Part shown: positions 24,724 through 32,997 of the stretch, in pieces
Numbering within the stretch: position 1 is the stretch's first letter
Layout: every line of letters starts with the position of its first letter
NCBI RefSeq assembly: GCF_026625605.1
Contig: NZ_CP113054.1
Span: forward strand, 1,922,001-1,986,000
Reading direction: 5' to 3'
DNA length: 64,000 nt
Source: Luteolibacter sp. SL250
GTDB lineage: Bacteria; Verrucomicrobiota; Verrucomicrobiia; Verrucomicrobiales; Akkermansiaceae
Notes under the pieces: model-generated
Database searches by the model: none
Seen by the model: only the letters and a program-made list of their open reading frames with translations
What the model was told of the DNA's origin: nothing
Made by a program: the position numbers and the translations under genes

Positions 24724-25386
24724 TCACCTCTGCCCCAGCACGGCGATCTCGAAATCCACCCGCGCGGGGCCCGCTTTTCCTCCCGGGATTTCGTTCCTCA
24801 CCACTTTCGTGCCCAGCAGTTGCTCCATCATCCGCTGTTCCATTGCGACGGCACGGGGGTATCTGTCGAACACCCGCTGCAGGGGGTGGTGATATTCCTC
24901 GATCCGGAAGCCCTTCGCTGGATCATACTTGCAGCGGCCGAAGCAGCCGCTCTTCTCCCGCAGGCCCGCCAGCAACGTCGCCTTCTCCACCAAAGATTTC
25001 GCCTTCGAAAGCTTCGGCAGCCATTCCTCCTGCTGGTGCTGGAAATACTGGAACAGCACCCGCTCCGGCGCGCTGTCGCCGAAAATCGGCCGCAGGCTCT
25101 CCAGCACATCCAGCATGAATGCCGCGCCCGCCTCCGGAAACAGCACGTCCGCCTTTCCTGTCAGACGGTAGAAAATCTCCGGTCGCCCAACCTCCGTGCG
25201 CGGGATGCGGGAGCGTTCCAGATAGCCCAGGTCTTTCAGATCCTCGCAGTACTGCTTCACCGCCATGTAGCTGGCGTCGATCCTACGGGCCAGTTCGCTC
25301 ACCGGCAGGCCGCCGGAAATCTTCAACTCCCCGATGGTGGCGACCCATTGGGGTTTCACGAGATCCCGGAAGCCTGCGCGAAACAT
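24724..25386 (-). CDS. SufR-like winged-helix regulator with reduced Cys set
   Basis: The N-terminal ArsR/DeoR-type HTH is LPVSELARRIDASYMAVKQ, followed by a wing with GRPEIFYRLTGKA. The C-terminal half has the SufR-family spacing (CFGRCKYDPAKGFRIEEYHH, then the AVAMEQRMMEQLLG helix). In SufR the [4Fe-4S] cluster is bound by four ligands; only the first CxxxC pair is visible here, and later Cys are absent. So it may be an Fe-S sensor with non-Cys ligands or a non-cluster homologue (inference). A 55-aa gene lies 66 bp upstream on the same strand, before 25386. The sufT gene is distant. Confidence 0.75.
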   Translation of the reverse strand: MFRAGFRDLVKPQWVATIGELKISGGLPVSELARRIDASYMAVKQYCEDLKDLGYLERSRIPRTEVGRPEIFYRLTGKADVLFPEAGAAFMLDVLESLRPIFGDSAPERVLFQYFQHQQEEWLPKLSKAKSLVEKATLLAGLREKSGCFGRCKYDPAKGFRIEEYHHPLQRVFDRYPRAVAMEQRMMEQLLGTKVVRNEIPGGKAGPARVDFEIAVLGQR

Positions 25387-25452
25387 GGAAGTTCCGTGAG
25401 TCTGGTCCGATGCGCTCCGGACGCAACCTGGAAAATCAGGCGTGTGGCCGGA

Positions 25453-25620
25453 TCAATGGCGCACCCGGACGGGGATCATGGCCGGCTTGAACTTCGGGTT
25501 CAGGCGGGCGGCCTCCTCCCCGGCACGCTTCAGCAGCGCGATGAGGGATGCGGTGATGAAATATTCCTTGAGCAGCACTTCGCGGCTCTCCCCGTTGCGG
25601 GTCTTGCGGTTCACTTTCAT
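25453..25620 (-). CDS. Small basic protein, 55 aa, unknown
   Basis: Starts at MKVNRKTRNGE (25620). The product is short and basic with one helix (VLLKEYFITASLIALLKRAG) that is amphipathic. No signal peptide, no known motif. It lies upstream of the SufR-like gene and downstream of the membrane-anchored gene at 25733. The 75 extra bp of the longer frame (to 25695) look non-coding. Low certainty that it is real. Confidence 0.45.
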   Translation of the reverse strand: MKVNRKTRNGESREVLLKEYFITASLIALLKRAGEEAARLNPKFKPAMIPVRVRH

Positions 25621-25732
25621 GACATTCAGGTTTCTATCAGACCGGGCATCATTTCCCGGATGGTGGACTGATAGACCGGGTATTCCACTCCGCAAATGGA
25701 AGATGGCTTTTGCTTTGTAATGCTCCGGCGGC

Positions 25733-26422
25733 CTACTTCTCCTTGTAGATAACCTGGATGGTCACCGGCTTCCTCGCATCCATGGTGAGGTTCACGGTGA
25801 CTTCCCTGTCCGCGGTGGAGACGGAACGGCTGGCGGTCCGGTTCCCGCCCCAGGTGCTGCGGTTGCTGGTGGCCGCGCCGAAGCCCGCCTTGGTCAGTTC
25901 ATCGTTGAAGAACGTCTCCAGGTCATCGAACGGGACGGTGGACGTCGCATTGTACATGCCCCCCGCCTTTCCGTCGGTGACGGCATGGAAGACCGTCGGC
26001 GTGCCGGAGATGGAGGGCGGGCGCGGCACCCATGCCGGCACTTCGGAAAGGTCCGTGCTGCCACCCAGCCGGGCCGTGTTGCCCGCGGAGTCCTTGAAGG
26101 AGAATCTCCCCTCCGTGATCTCCTTGTAGTTCACCGTGTATACCTCGCCGGATTTCGAGCGCACGGTGATCTCCCCTTTTTCCGGATCCGCCGAAACTTT
26201 CTCCAGATCCGGATGGGTAGCGATGATCATCTCCGCCACCGCCAGCTCCTTGTTCGCCTGGAATTCCTTGAATTTCCTCACTCCGACGAAGCCCAGCGCA
26301 CCGACCACCAAAATGATGACGACGACGAGGGCACCGCAGCCGATCCCCACCCATGCCGGACCGGACAGGCCTTTCCTCGGCAGTGGCGGAACCTGTGGCG
26401 GGTGGGGTGGGCGACTGTTCAT
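25733..26422 (-). CDS. Membrane-anchored protein with single N-terminal TM helix
   Basis: 229 aa. The N-terminus is proline-rich (MNSRPPHPPQVPPLPRKG), then one TM helix (GALVVVIILVVGALGFVGV), then an exported domain. That domain has a short beta segment (EITVRSKSGEVYTVNYKEIT), repeated in GRFSFKDSAGNT, and a C-terminal part with TSTVPFDDLETFFNDELTK. The Pro-rich N-terminus plus TM layout is common in Verrucomicrobiota and Planctomycetes proteins. Function not recognised. It is divergent from gmk. Confidence 0.75.
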   Translation of the reverse strand: MNSRPPHPPQVPPLPRKGLSGPAWVGIGCGALVVVIILVVGALGFVGVRKFKEFQANKELAVAEMIIATHPDLEKVSADPEKGEITVRSKSGEVYTVNYKEITEGRFSFKDSAGNTARLGGSTDLSEVPAWVPRPPSISGTPTVFHAVTDGKAGGMYNATSTVPFDDLETFFNDELTKAGFGAATSNRSTWGGNRTASRSVSTADREVTVNLTMDARKPVTIQVIYKEK

Positions 26423-26517
26423 CCCGCCGATCTAGCAGAGTTGCGGGGGAGATCCAAACAGAGAATCCAGACTGGCATTTTCACCGTCCGCAGTGCCGAA
26501 TGTGCGCCCACCATCCC

Positions 26518-27120
26518 ATGTCCCTCCGCACAGGCATCCTCCTCGTCGTTTCCGGTCCGTCCGGATCCGGGAAAACCACCCTCTGCAAACGCCTCTCCCA
26601 CTCCGGGGAGGCGCGGCATTCCATTTCCTGCACCACCCGCGCGCCGCGGCCGGGGGAGATCCACGGGGAGCACTACCACTTCGTCACCCTGGAGGAATTC
26701 GAGGAAAAGCTGGCCGCCGGGGAGTTCCTGGAACACGCCCTGGTCCACGGCAACCGCTACGGCACCCTGCGGTCGGAGGTGCTGGGTTATCTGGAAGCTG
26801 GGGCGGATGTCGTCATGGACATCGACGTCCAGGGAGCGGCCCAGGTCCGCGCGTCCGATGATGTGGCCATCCAGCGAGCGCTGGTGGACCTCTTTGTCAT
26901 GCCGGAAAGCGAGAACGAGCTGCGCTCCCGTCTGGTAGGGCGGGGGACGGACAGTGAGGAAGTCATCGCCCTGCGGATGGAAAATGCGCTCGGTGAGATT
27001 TCCCACTGGCCGCAATACACCTACCGCCTGTTGTCACGCACGCCGGAGGAGGACTACACCCGCTTCCTGTCCCTGCTGGTCGCGGAGCGCCTGCGTATTT
27101 CGAGGACTCTTGTGGGGTAG
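26518..27120 (+). CDS. gmk: Guanylate kinase
   Basis: Converts GMP and ATP to GDP and ADP; cytosolic. Seen: P-loop GPSGSGKTT, the SISCTTRAPRPGEIHGEHYH GMP-binding segment, VMDIDVQGAAQVR, and the lid-region SRLVGRGTDSEEVIALRM. Length 200 aa is normal. The ATG at 26518 (MSLRTGILLVVSG) fits family start sites; the longer frame upstream does not. A hairpin (CGTAATGG / CCATTACG) follows the stop within 25 bp and may help end transcription. Confidence 0.96.
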   Translation: MSLRTGILLVVSGPSGSGKTTLCKRLSHSGEARHSISCTTRAPRPGEIHGEHYHFVTLEEFEEKLAAGEFLEHALVHGNRYGTLRSEVLGYLEAGADVVMDIDVQGAAQVRASDDVAIQRALVDLFVMPESENELRSRLVGRGTDSEEVIALRMENALGEISHWPQYTYRLLSRTPEEDYTRFLSLLVAERLRISRTLVG

Positions 27121-27356
27121 CGTAATGGCTGCGCCATTACGGTTGGAGAAATCCTTCCCCGATCCCATGACTCCGCACGGAAAGGACGCCGTCCATGGTG
27201 GACAGGTCCCGGAGAGCAGCGTCCATTCACCCAGCCGTGATGGCGCAGTCATCCCACTACCGTATTTTGCACAACTTTTGCAGAACAATGATGTCCATTT
27301 GGCGCGGACTGCGGTGGGATCATCTTCACTCCGGGGTGTAACCCACACCACCCGCA

Positions 27357-28766
27357 ATGAAGAAAAAACGCCATCATCATCCGGCTCTGCTCATCCTTGG
27401 ACTTTCTCTGGTCAGCGCCACCGCACAGGATGCGAACCCGTTCGTGAAAAAACCCGGCGCAAAGGAATCCGCGCCGCCGCCGCCCGCCGGAGCCGCCGTC
27501 CACCGCCTGGTCGAATACATCGCCCTGCCATCCGCCGTGCTGGACCAGTGGGAGGACACGGACGGTGACGCGGCGAAGCTGCGCGCAGCGCTCCAGCCGC
27601 TCATCGACGGCGGAAAAGCCACGCCCATCCACACGCTGTTCGGCAGCGGCACACGGGAGCGCGCCATCCGTGTGGATACAATCGCCGAGCAGATCTACCC
27701 CACCGAGTTCATGCCATCCCCTCCCAACGGATGGCCCTATCCCACCGCCTTCGAGACCCGGAACATGGGCATCTCCGCCAACAGCTTCTCCGGTGCATCC
27801 GCAGACAACTCCTTCAACCTGGAATCGGAATGGGTGGTCCTGGCGGATGTCCTCTTCTACCATGAACTGGCGCGGCGCACCAGCCAGCCGGGGGATATGT
27901 TCCTGCCAAACTTCCGCACCCATACCCTCAATTGGAAGCCGGAGGGCTATCATCCGGATCCTTTTGCGGATCCTCCCGGCATGGCCACGCGGCGGGGCAC
28001 CCTCCTTTCCAGCCCGACCTTCGCTCCGGGAAAAGTCCACCTCGTCAGCCGGACGGAGTTTCCCGGCCGGACCGATGGAACCACCGTCGCAGTGTTCTTC
28101 CGCGGCGATGTCCAGCCGGAAGCTCCGGCGGCAGCCCCCGCAAAGGGGCCGGACGAATACCGGATCAGCGTCCGTCTGGTGAAGATCCCGCAGCGGAAGT
28201 TTTCCGCTTGGATCCAGTCCCAGCCCACCGGCGGCATCGCCGCCACCGCGTGGGACGGTCTGGGCATCTCCGGAGGAGAAAACATCACCACCGTGACCGA
28301 GCTGGCAGGGACCAGCCGCAAGGGTGAGCGGACCGGCATCAACCAGTGGGAGGAGTACATCTATCCGACAGAATACATGCCCTACGGCTTCAGGAACCGG
28401 AACGAACCCATCTCCCCGCAACCGGAGGACGCGAAGGCGGAGATCCAGTCCACCGCCACCGCCTATGAGACACGGAACGTCGGCATGACCGCGGAGGTAA
28501 GGCTGACGGACGATGCGCGGGGCTTGTTGTTGAACGCGCAATTCCACCATGTCACGAAGCTGGGGGACACGGTGTGCCGACGCTTCCGGGATGGGAATGA
28601 GTGGCGGCCGGACATGACCATGCCGCTGTTTTCCACGTATTCCTACGAATCCACCATCCGCCCTCAGCGCGGGAAATGGATGCTCGCCAGCACCGGGTCC
28701 ACCTTCACCGCACAGGGGCAGCCGGACCCGCAGGAGACCATCCTCACCTTCATCCGCATCGACTGA
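27357..28766 (+). CDS. Secretin-domain-like exported protein with an internal duplication
   Basis: A signal peptide (LLILGLSLVSATAQ) precedes two related halves. Each has IYPTE(F/Y)MP, then a FETRNMGISAN / YETRNVGMTAEVR strand, then a segment ending in (D)MFLPNFRTHTL or DMTMPLFSTYSYE. The T-E-x-x-P, A-x-E-T-R-N-x-G-x-x and F-S-T phrases are those of the secretin (GspD/PilQ) beta-barrel region, but no secretin N-domains or multimer motif are seen. It could be a stand-alone outer-membrane or periplasmic protein. The stop lies 8 bp before the histidine kinase, forming a three-gene unit with it and the regulator. Confidence 0.65.
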   Translation: MKKKRHHHPALLILGLSLVSATAQDANPFVKKPGAKESAPPPPAGAAVHRLVEYIALPSAVLDQWEDTDGDAAKLRAALQPLIDGGKATPIHTLFGSGTRERAIRVDTIAEQIYPTEFMPSPPNGWPYPTAFETRNMGISANSFSGASADNSFNLESEWVVLADVLFYHELARRTSQPGDMFLPNFRTHTLNWKPEGYHPDPFADPPGMATRRGTLLSSPTFAPGKVHLVSRTEFPGRTDGTTVAVFFRGDVQPEAPAAAPAKGPDEYRISVRLVKIPQRKFSAWIQSQPTGGIAATAWDGLGISGGENITTVTELAGTSRKGERTGINQWEEYIYPTEYMPYGFRNRNEPISPQPEDAKAEIQSTATAYETRNVGMTAEVRLTDDARGLLLNAQFHHVTKLGDTVCRRFRDGNEWRPDMTMPLFSTYSYESTIRPQRGKWMLASTGSTFTAQGQPDPQETILTFIRID

Positions 28767-28774
28767 GGTTCCGC

Positions 28775-30310
28775 ATGAAAGTCCCGCCCTCCCTCTCCTC
28801 GCCGGGTGCCATCCTCTGGCTCACGGGGCTGCTGGCCGCGCTGGTGTTGGCGGGCGGCGTGTTGCTCGCGCGCAGTACGGAGCGCGTCGCCTCTCCTCCG
28901 CCGGGGAACCGGGTGGACGCCACTTTCCACGCCGCCATCTCCCGCATCACGGAGATGCAGAAGCTCTGGCACGACGCGCTGGCGGAGGAGTCGATGGAGC
29001 TGCTGGACACCCGCACCCACGGGGACACTTCATGGGAATCCTCCACCGCCGGGGTCACCCGCGTCGTCATCCTGGGGGAACGTCTGAACCCCGTCCTGTT
29101 GGGGCCGCGCGGCCTCCATCCCATCCTGGAAAAGGACCGCAAGTCCGCCGCGAAGGATGCGAAGAACGCCCCCGCGCAGCCGGAACCGTGGATCATCGAC
29201 ATCCGCCAGCTCCTGGGCATCGGCTTCAGGGAGATCCCCGGCAGGCCGCCGCTCCACATCCGCGGCAGCGAACGCAAGGTCGTGGCCATGGTGCTGGACC
29301 CGGATGCCGCCGCCGCCGTGGTCATGAAGGATCTGGCGGACAACCCGGAGCTTTCCTTCGCCACGGAGCCGGGCCGGTTCCAGTGGCGCGCCTACGCCAC
29401 CACGCGCCCACAGGAGACGGAGTCCGTGCGCCCGGATGAGATCCTGCGCCATGTCTCCCGCTTCGGCAACTTCGAGCTGCGGCGGTGGTTTCCTACCAGA
29501 TCCATCGTACATTACCACGTCCCCACCGTCGCGGGTGCCTCCGCCGTGGCGGTGCTGCTGGTGGTCACCGGCATGCTCGCCGCGTCCGGCCAGCGCCGCG
29601 CCCTGCGGGTGGCGGAGGAGCGTGTCAGCTTCGTCAACCGCGTCTCCCATGAACTGCGCTCCCCGCTGACCAACCTCCTGCTCAACACGGACCTCGCCAT
29701 CGACGAGCTGCCGCCATCCGGTGAAAAGGTCGGCCGCCGCCTGTCCCTCATCCGTGAGGAGACGGGCCGCCTTTCCCGCATCGTGGACAACGTGCTGGCT
29801 TTTGCCCGCCAGGAGCGCGGCGCATCCTCTGCGGAGGCCGCCCCGTGCCGCCCTGCGGAGCTGGTGGAAAGCATCCGCCGCAGCTTCACCCCGCTGCTGG
29901 AGCGCAAGGACATCCGCTGCATCTGGCACGTGGACCTGCCCGGCCCTCACCCCGTTGATGGCGACGCGTTTTCCCAGATCCTCTCCAACCTCCTTTCCAA
30001 CGTGGAGAAATACGCCGGTCCCGGGGCCACCTGCCACATCACCGGGGAGGCGGCGGGCGGCACCCTCACCCTCACCGTGGCGGATGACGGACCGGGTGTG
30101 CCCGCTGTAGCGCGGGAAAAGATCTTCCGCCCCTTCGGGCGTGCACGGGAAGGCACCCGTGAAGGCGTCAGCGGCACCGGCCTGGGCCTGTCCATCAGCC
30201 GGGACCTCGCCGCCCGCATGGGCGGCACCCTGGAGCTGCTGCCCTCCGTGAAGGGAGCCGTTTTCCGTCTCGTCATCCCCACCACTGGAAAGGAGACTGG
30301 CGCATGCTGA
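28775..30310 (+). CDS. Sensor histidine kinase
   Basis: A membrane kinase of 511 aa with two TM helices (residues ~11-32 and ~252-270) enclosing a ~220-residue periplasmic sensor region that has no known domain. The cytoplasmic part has the H-box VSHELRSPLTN (His292), the N-box QILSNLLSNVEKYAG, the G1 box VADDGPGVP and G2 GTGLGLSIS. There is no HAMP domain and no receiver. It starts 8 bp after the secretin-like gene and overlaps the regulator ATG by 7 bp, so all three are probably translationally linked. The sensor signal is unknown. Confidence 0.93.
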   Translation: MKVPPSLSSPGAILWLTGLLAALVLAGGVLLARSTERVASPPPGNRVDATFHAAISRITEMQKLWHDALAEESMELLDTRTHGDTSWESSTAGVTRVVILGERLNPVLLGPRGLHPILEKDRKSAAKDAKNAPAQPEPWIIDIRQLLGIGFREIPGRPPLHIRGSERKVVAMVLDPDAAAAVVMKDLADNPELSFATEPGRFQWRAYATTRPQETESVRPDEILRHVSRFGNFELRRWFPTRSIVHYHVPTVAGASAVAVLLVVTGMLAASGQRRALRVAEERVSFVNRVSHELRSPLTNLLLNTDLAIDELPPSGEKVGRRLSLIREETGRLSRIVDNVLAFARQERGASSAEAAPCRPAELVESIRRSFTPLLERKDIRCIWHVDLPGPHPVDGDAFSQILSNLLSNVEKYAGPGATCHITGEAAGGTLTLTVADDGPGVPAVAREKIFRPFGRAREGTREGVSGTGLGLSISRDLAARMGGTLELLPSVKGAVFRLVIPTTGKETGAC

Positions 30311-30984
30311 TCCTGGTGGCGGAGGACGATGAAGTGACGCGGGAGGCCATCCGCGACCTCCTCACGGCGGAGGGCCACCAGGTGCTGGAGGCCGCGGACG
30401 GCACCGCCGCCATCGACGCATGGCGCAACGGCAGGCCGGAGCTGGTCCTGCTGGACATCATGATGCCCGGTGCCAGCGGCTACGATGTCTGTCGTACCAT
30501 CCGCCGGGAGGACTCCGGCGTGCCGCTCGCCTTTCTTTCCGCGAAGTCTGAGGAGGTTGACATCGTCCTCGGTCTGGAGCTGGGCGCGGACGACTTCATC
30601 CGCAAGCCCTTCGGCAAGCACGAGCTGCTCGCCCGCGTCCGCGCCCTCGTCCGGCGGAAAGAACCCGCCACTTCCGCGCAGGAGTCGTTTCCCATCGGCC
30701 CGTGGCGCATCCTCCCGCGCCACCAGAAGGCTGAGCGCGACGGCCACCCGTGCGTGGATCTCACCGCACGGGAAGTCTCCATCCTCCACCTCTTCTCCAG
30801 CCACCCCGGGCAGGTCATCACCCGGGATGAACTCCTCAACCGCTGCTGGGGCATGGAGTATTTCCCGGAGTCCCGCACGCTGGACCAGCACATCCTCAAC
30901 CTGCGGAAAAAACTGGAGGAAGATCCGTCCGAACCCCGCTGGATCGCCACCGTCCGCGGCACAGGCTACAGGTATCCGGGGTAG
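30304..30984 (+). CDS. OmpR/PhoB-family response regulator
   Basis: 226 aa. Receiver: acidic residues AEDDE, phospho-acceptor Asp51 (LVLLDIMMPG), Thr/Ser site AFLSAKSEE and Lys in IRKPFGKHELL. Effector: winged-helix with VDLTAREVSILHLFSSHPG, SRTLDQHILNLRKKLEEDP and VRGTGYRYPG. It is partnered with the kinase upstream; the 7-bp overlap of start and stop indicates coupled translation. Targets are unknown, although the first gene of the unit may be one. Confidence 0.95.
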   Translation: MLILVAEDDEVTREAIRDLLTAEGHQVLEAADGTAAIDAWRNGRPELVLLDIMMPGASGYDVCRTIRREDSGVPLAFLSAKSEEVDIVLGLELGADDFIRKPFGKHELLARVRALVRRKEPATSAQESFPIGPWRILPRHQKAERDGHPCVDLTAREVSILHLFSSHPGQVITRDELLNRCWGMEYFPESRTLDQHILNLRKKLEEDPSEPRWIATVRGTGYRYPG

Positions 30985-31005
30985 CCGATTCAGGATGACC
31001 GATGT

Positions 31006-31386
31006 TCACCTCTCCAGCCACTCCCGGTATTGCCGCCAGTCCTCATCAATGACCGCCTTCGCATTTGCCGCATGCTCGCAGTGCTCGTCATCCGTCGGAG
31101 TGCCGCAGCATCCCACCTTGATCGTGAACCCCGGATACTCCGCTCCGGCGATGATCCCATGGTAGTCCAGCGTCGCGCGGTCGATCTCCGCACGCAGCCT
31201 CCCCACATCCCCTGCGGCCAGTTTCAGCGCCGCCAGCCGCACTCGGTCCTCCCCGCACTGCCAGCTTTCCCTGCCATATACTGACAGAATTTCATGGATC
31301 TCCGCGTGCCTTTCCGAAGGGAAATCCCTGTGCACCACCCGCTCCACATCCCCGCTCGTCACCTCCGGTATCGGTTGCGTCAGCAT
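31006..31386 (-). CDS. Conserved protein of unknown function, 126 aa
   Basis: Start at MLTQPIPEVTS (31386). The N-terminal half is charged helical (DVERVVHRDFPSERHAEIHE, ILSVYGRESWQCGEDRVRLA, LKLAAGDVGRLRAEIDRA). The C-terminal part has GFTIKVGCCGTPTDDEHCEH, a Cys/His cluster that could bind metal. No TM or signal. It faces the response regulator gene convergently and lies downstream of topoisomerase IB on the same strand, with a 67-bp gap. Role not recognised. Confidence 0.65.
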   Translation of the reverse strand: MLTQPIPEVTSGDVERVVHRDFPSERHAEIHEILSVYGRESWQCGEDRVRLAALKLAAGDVGRLRAEIDRATLDYHGIIAGAEYPGFTIKVGCCGTPTDDEHCEHAANAKAVIDEDWRQYREWLER

Positions 31387-31453
31387 GGCTTTTTCTGGTT
31401 TTCGGGGAACAGGCAGGCACCCAGTCCGCCGTGGACGGGAAGCACCCTCCATC

Positions 31454-32602
31454 CTACATCCGGCCTCCGGAGACTTCCAATTTTTTTGTGATAGCCGTGA
31501 GGCTGGCCGCAGTGGCTTGAGATTTTCCCGTCCGGGTTCTCCGTTCCGTCCGCGACTCCAGGATCTTGTGAACCCGGCGCTCGTCACTCCGCAGTCCGGC
31601 GGTGCCGTCCGTCCGGCGGAGACGGGGAGGGAGTGCGTGCATGATCCTGAACAGATCGCCCGTCCGGTAGGCGGCCAGAAGGGCGGGGTGGATGTAGTAT
31701 TTCCGGCAGGTGGCTGGAGTGTGGTGCAGGCGCAGCGCGGTGTCTTTGATGGACTGCCGGATGACCCGTTCCCGCGCGGTGCGGGTGTCAGGCGGTGGCT
31801 CCTTCGCCAGCTCGCGCGCGCACAGCACGGTCGCCTTCCAGGTGCGGAACTGCTTGGCGGTATAGTCTCCTCCGGTGATCTCCTTCAGCCAGCCGTTCAC
31901 ATCCGCGGTGCCGATGTCGTGGAGGCCGCCGTCCCGGTCCTCATAACGGAAAAGGTGCTGCCCGGGGAGTTCCTGCAGCTCGGACACGAGCCGCACCAGA
32001 CGGGGATTGGCAATTTCCGCCAGGTGTTCCTGACCGGCCTTTCCACGGAACCGGAGCGTGAGCTGGCCGTCCGCCTCCCGTAGGTGCCGGTTGAGCAGGG
32101 TGGACAGTCCGAAGGTGCGGTTCTCCTTTTCATAGCGGGCGTTGCCGATGCGGTATCCGGTGCTGTCCAGCAACGCGACGATGCCGGCGATGACCCGGTC
32201 CCGCGTGAGTGTGGGTCGGGAAAGGGCCTTCGCCACCTGCTGGCGGATGCGCGGCAGTGCGGCGGCGAATGAGGAAAGCAGCCCGTACTTCCGGTCGGCT
32301 GACCCGGCGTGCCATTGGGGATGGTAACGGTATTGCTTCCGCCCGCGGGCGTCGATGCCCGTGGCCTGGAGGTGGCCGTTCTCCAACATGCAGATCCACA
32401 CGTCCTCATAGGCGGGTGGCACCGCCAGTGACAGGATGCGGCGGCGCTCCGCACGGTCCGCCAGTACCTTTCCATCCGGTTGCAGGAAGCTGAAGCCGGT
32501 GCCGCGCCGGTGCCGCCGGTAGCCGGGCATGGTGTCCGTGGTGTAGACCAGGCGGACGATGCCGTCCTCACTCCGCACGGCGATGACGCGGGGCTTTTTC
32601 AT
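31454..32602 (-). CDS. DNA topoisomerase IB (bacterial/poxvirus type)
   Basis: 382 aa. Type IB enzyme that relaxes DNA through a 3'-phosphotyrosyl bond; it also resembles tyrosine recombinases. N-terminal domain: RHRRGTGFSFLQPDGKVLAD and RILSLAVPPAYEDVWIC. Catalytic domain: TGYRIGNARYEKENRTFGLS (first Arg region), RFRGKAGQEH (Lys), KQFRTWKATVLCARELA, and the HTPATCRKYYIHPALL segment with the active-site Tyr. The start at 32602 (MKKPRVIAV) is within the operon: the upstream stop overlaps it by ATGA. Such enzymes are scattered in bacteria by transfer. Confidence 0.9.
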   Translation of the reverse strand: MKKPRVIAVRSEDGIVRLVYTTDTMPGYRRHRRGTGFSFLQPDGKVLADRAERRRILSLAVPPAYEDVWICMLENGHLQATGIDARGRKQYRYHPQWHAGSADRKYGLLSSFAAALPRIRQQVAKALSRPTLTRDRVIAGIVALLDSTGYRIGNARYEKENRTFGLSTLLNRHLREADGQLTLRFRGKAGQEHLAEIANPRLVRLVSELQELPGQHLFRYEDRDGGLHDIGTADVNGWLKEITGGDYTAKQFRTWKATVLCARELAKEPPPDTRTARERVIRQSIKDTALRLHHTPATCRKYYIHPALLAAYRTGDLFRIMHALPPRLRRTDGTAGLRSDERRVHKILESRTERRTRTGKSQATAASLTAITKKLEVSGGRM

Positions 32603-32997
32603 GGCTCGACGTAGCCCGCCACCCGCGCGGTGACGGTGGTGGGCATCTCCGTGCCCGTGAACACGGCGCGGACCTCGCGGCTGCCACCGCGCGGGATGAA
32701 GTCGATGGTCAGCGTGCTTTCCTTTCCGCCGGAGGCGAAGTCCGCGCCCACCACCACGGTCACCTCCGCGGCGGTGGTGGACCCCGTGTTGGTGATGTGG
32801 ACAGGGACCACCGTGGTGCCGGACGTCCGGATGGCATCGCCCGGATCCACCCGGAAGGCGGCCGGCCGGTCCTCCAGCGTGATGGCACTCCATCCTAGAA
32901 AGACGATCACTCCGGCGACAAGCAGGGAACTCAGGCCGAAGACCGCCCACTCCAGCGGGTTCTTCGTATTGCGGCTGTCCTTGGACTTCGTGTTCAT
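32599..32997 (-). CDS. TIGR02588-family membrane protein
   Basis: A 132-aa protein with one TM helix (WAVFGLSSLLVAGVIVFLGW) and an exported beta-rich domain (TSGTTVVPVHITNTGSTTAA). It matches the family TIGR02588, which is normally next to TIGR02587. The stop overlaps the topoisomerase start by four bases and its own start overlaps the upstream TIGR02587 gene stop by four bases, so the three-gene operon is translationally coupled. Function unknown. Confidence 0.75.
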   Translation of the reverse strand: MNTKSKDSRNTKNPLEWAVFGLSSLLVAGVIVFLGWSAITLEDRPAAFRVDPGDAIRTSGTTVVPVHITNTGSTTAAEVTVVVGADFASGGKESTLTIDFIPRGGSREVRAVFTGTEMPTTVTARVAGYVEP

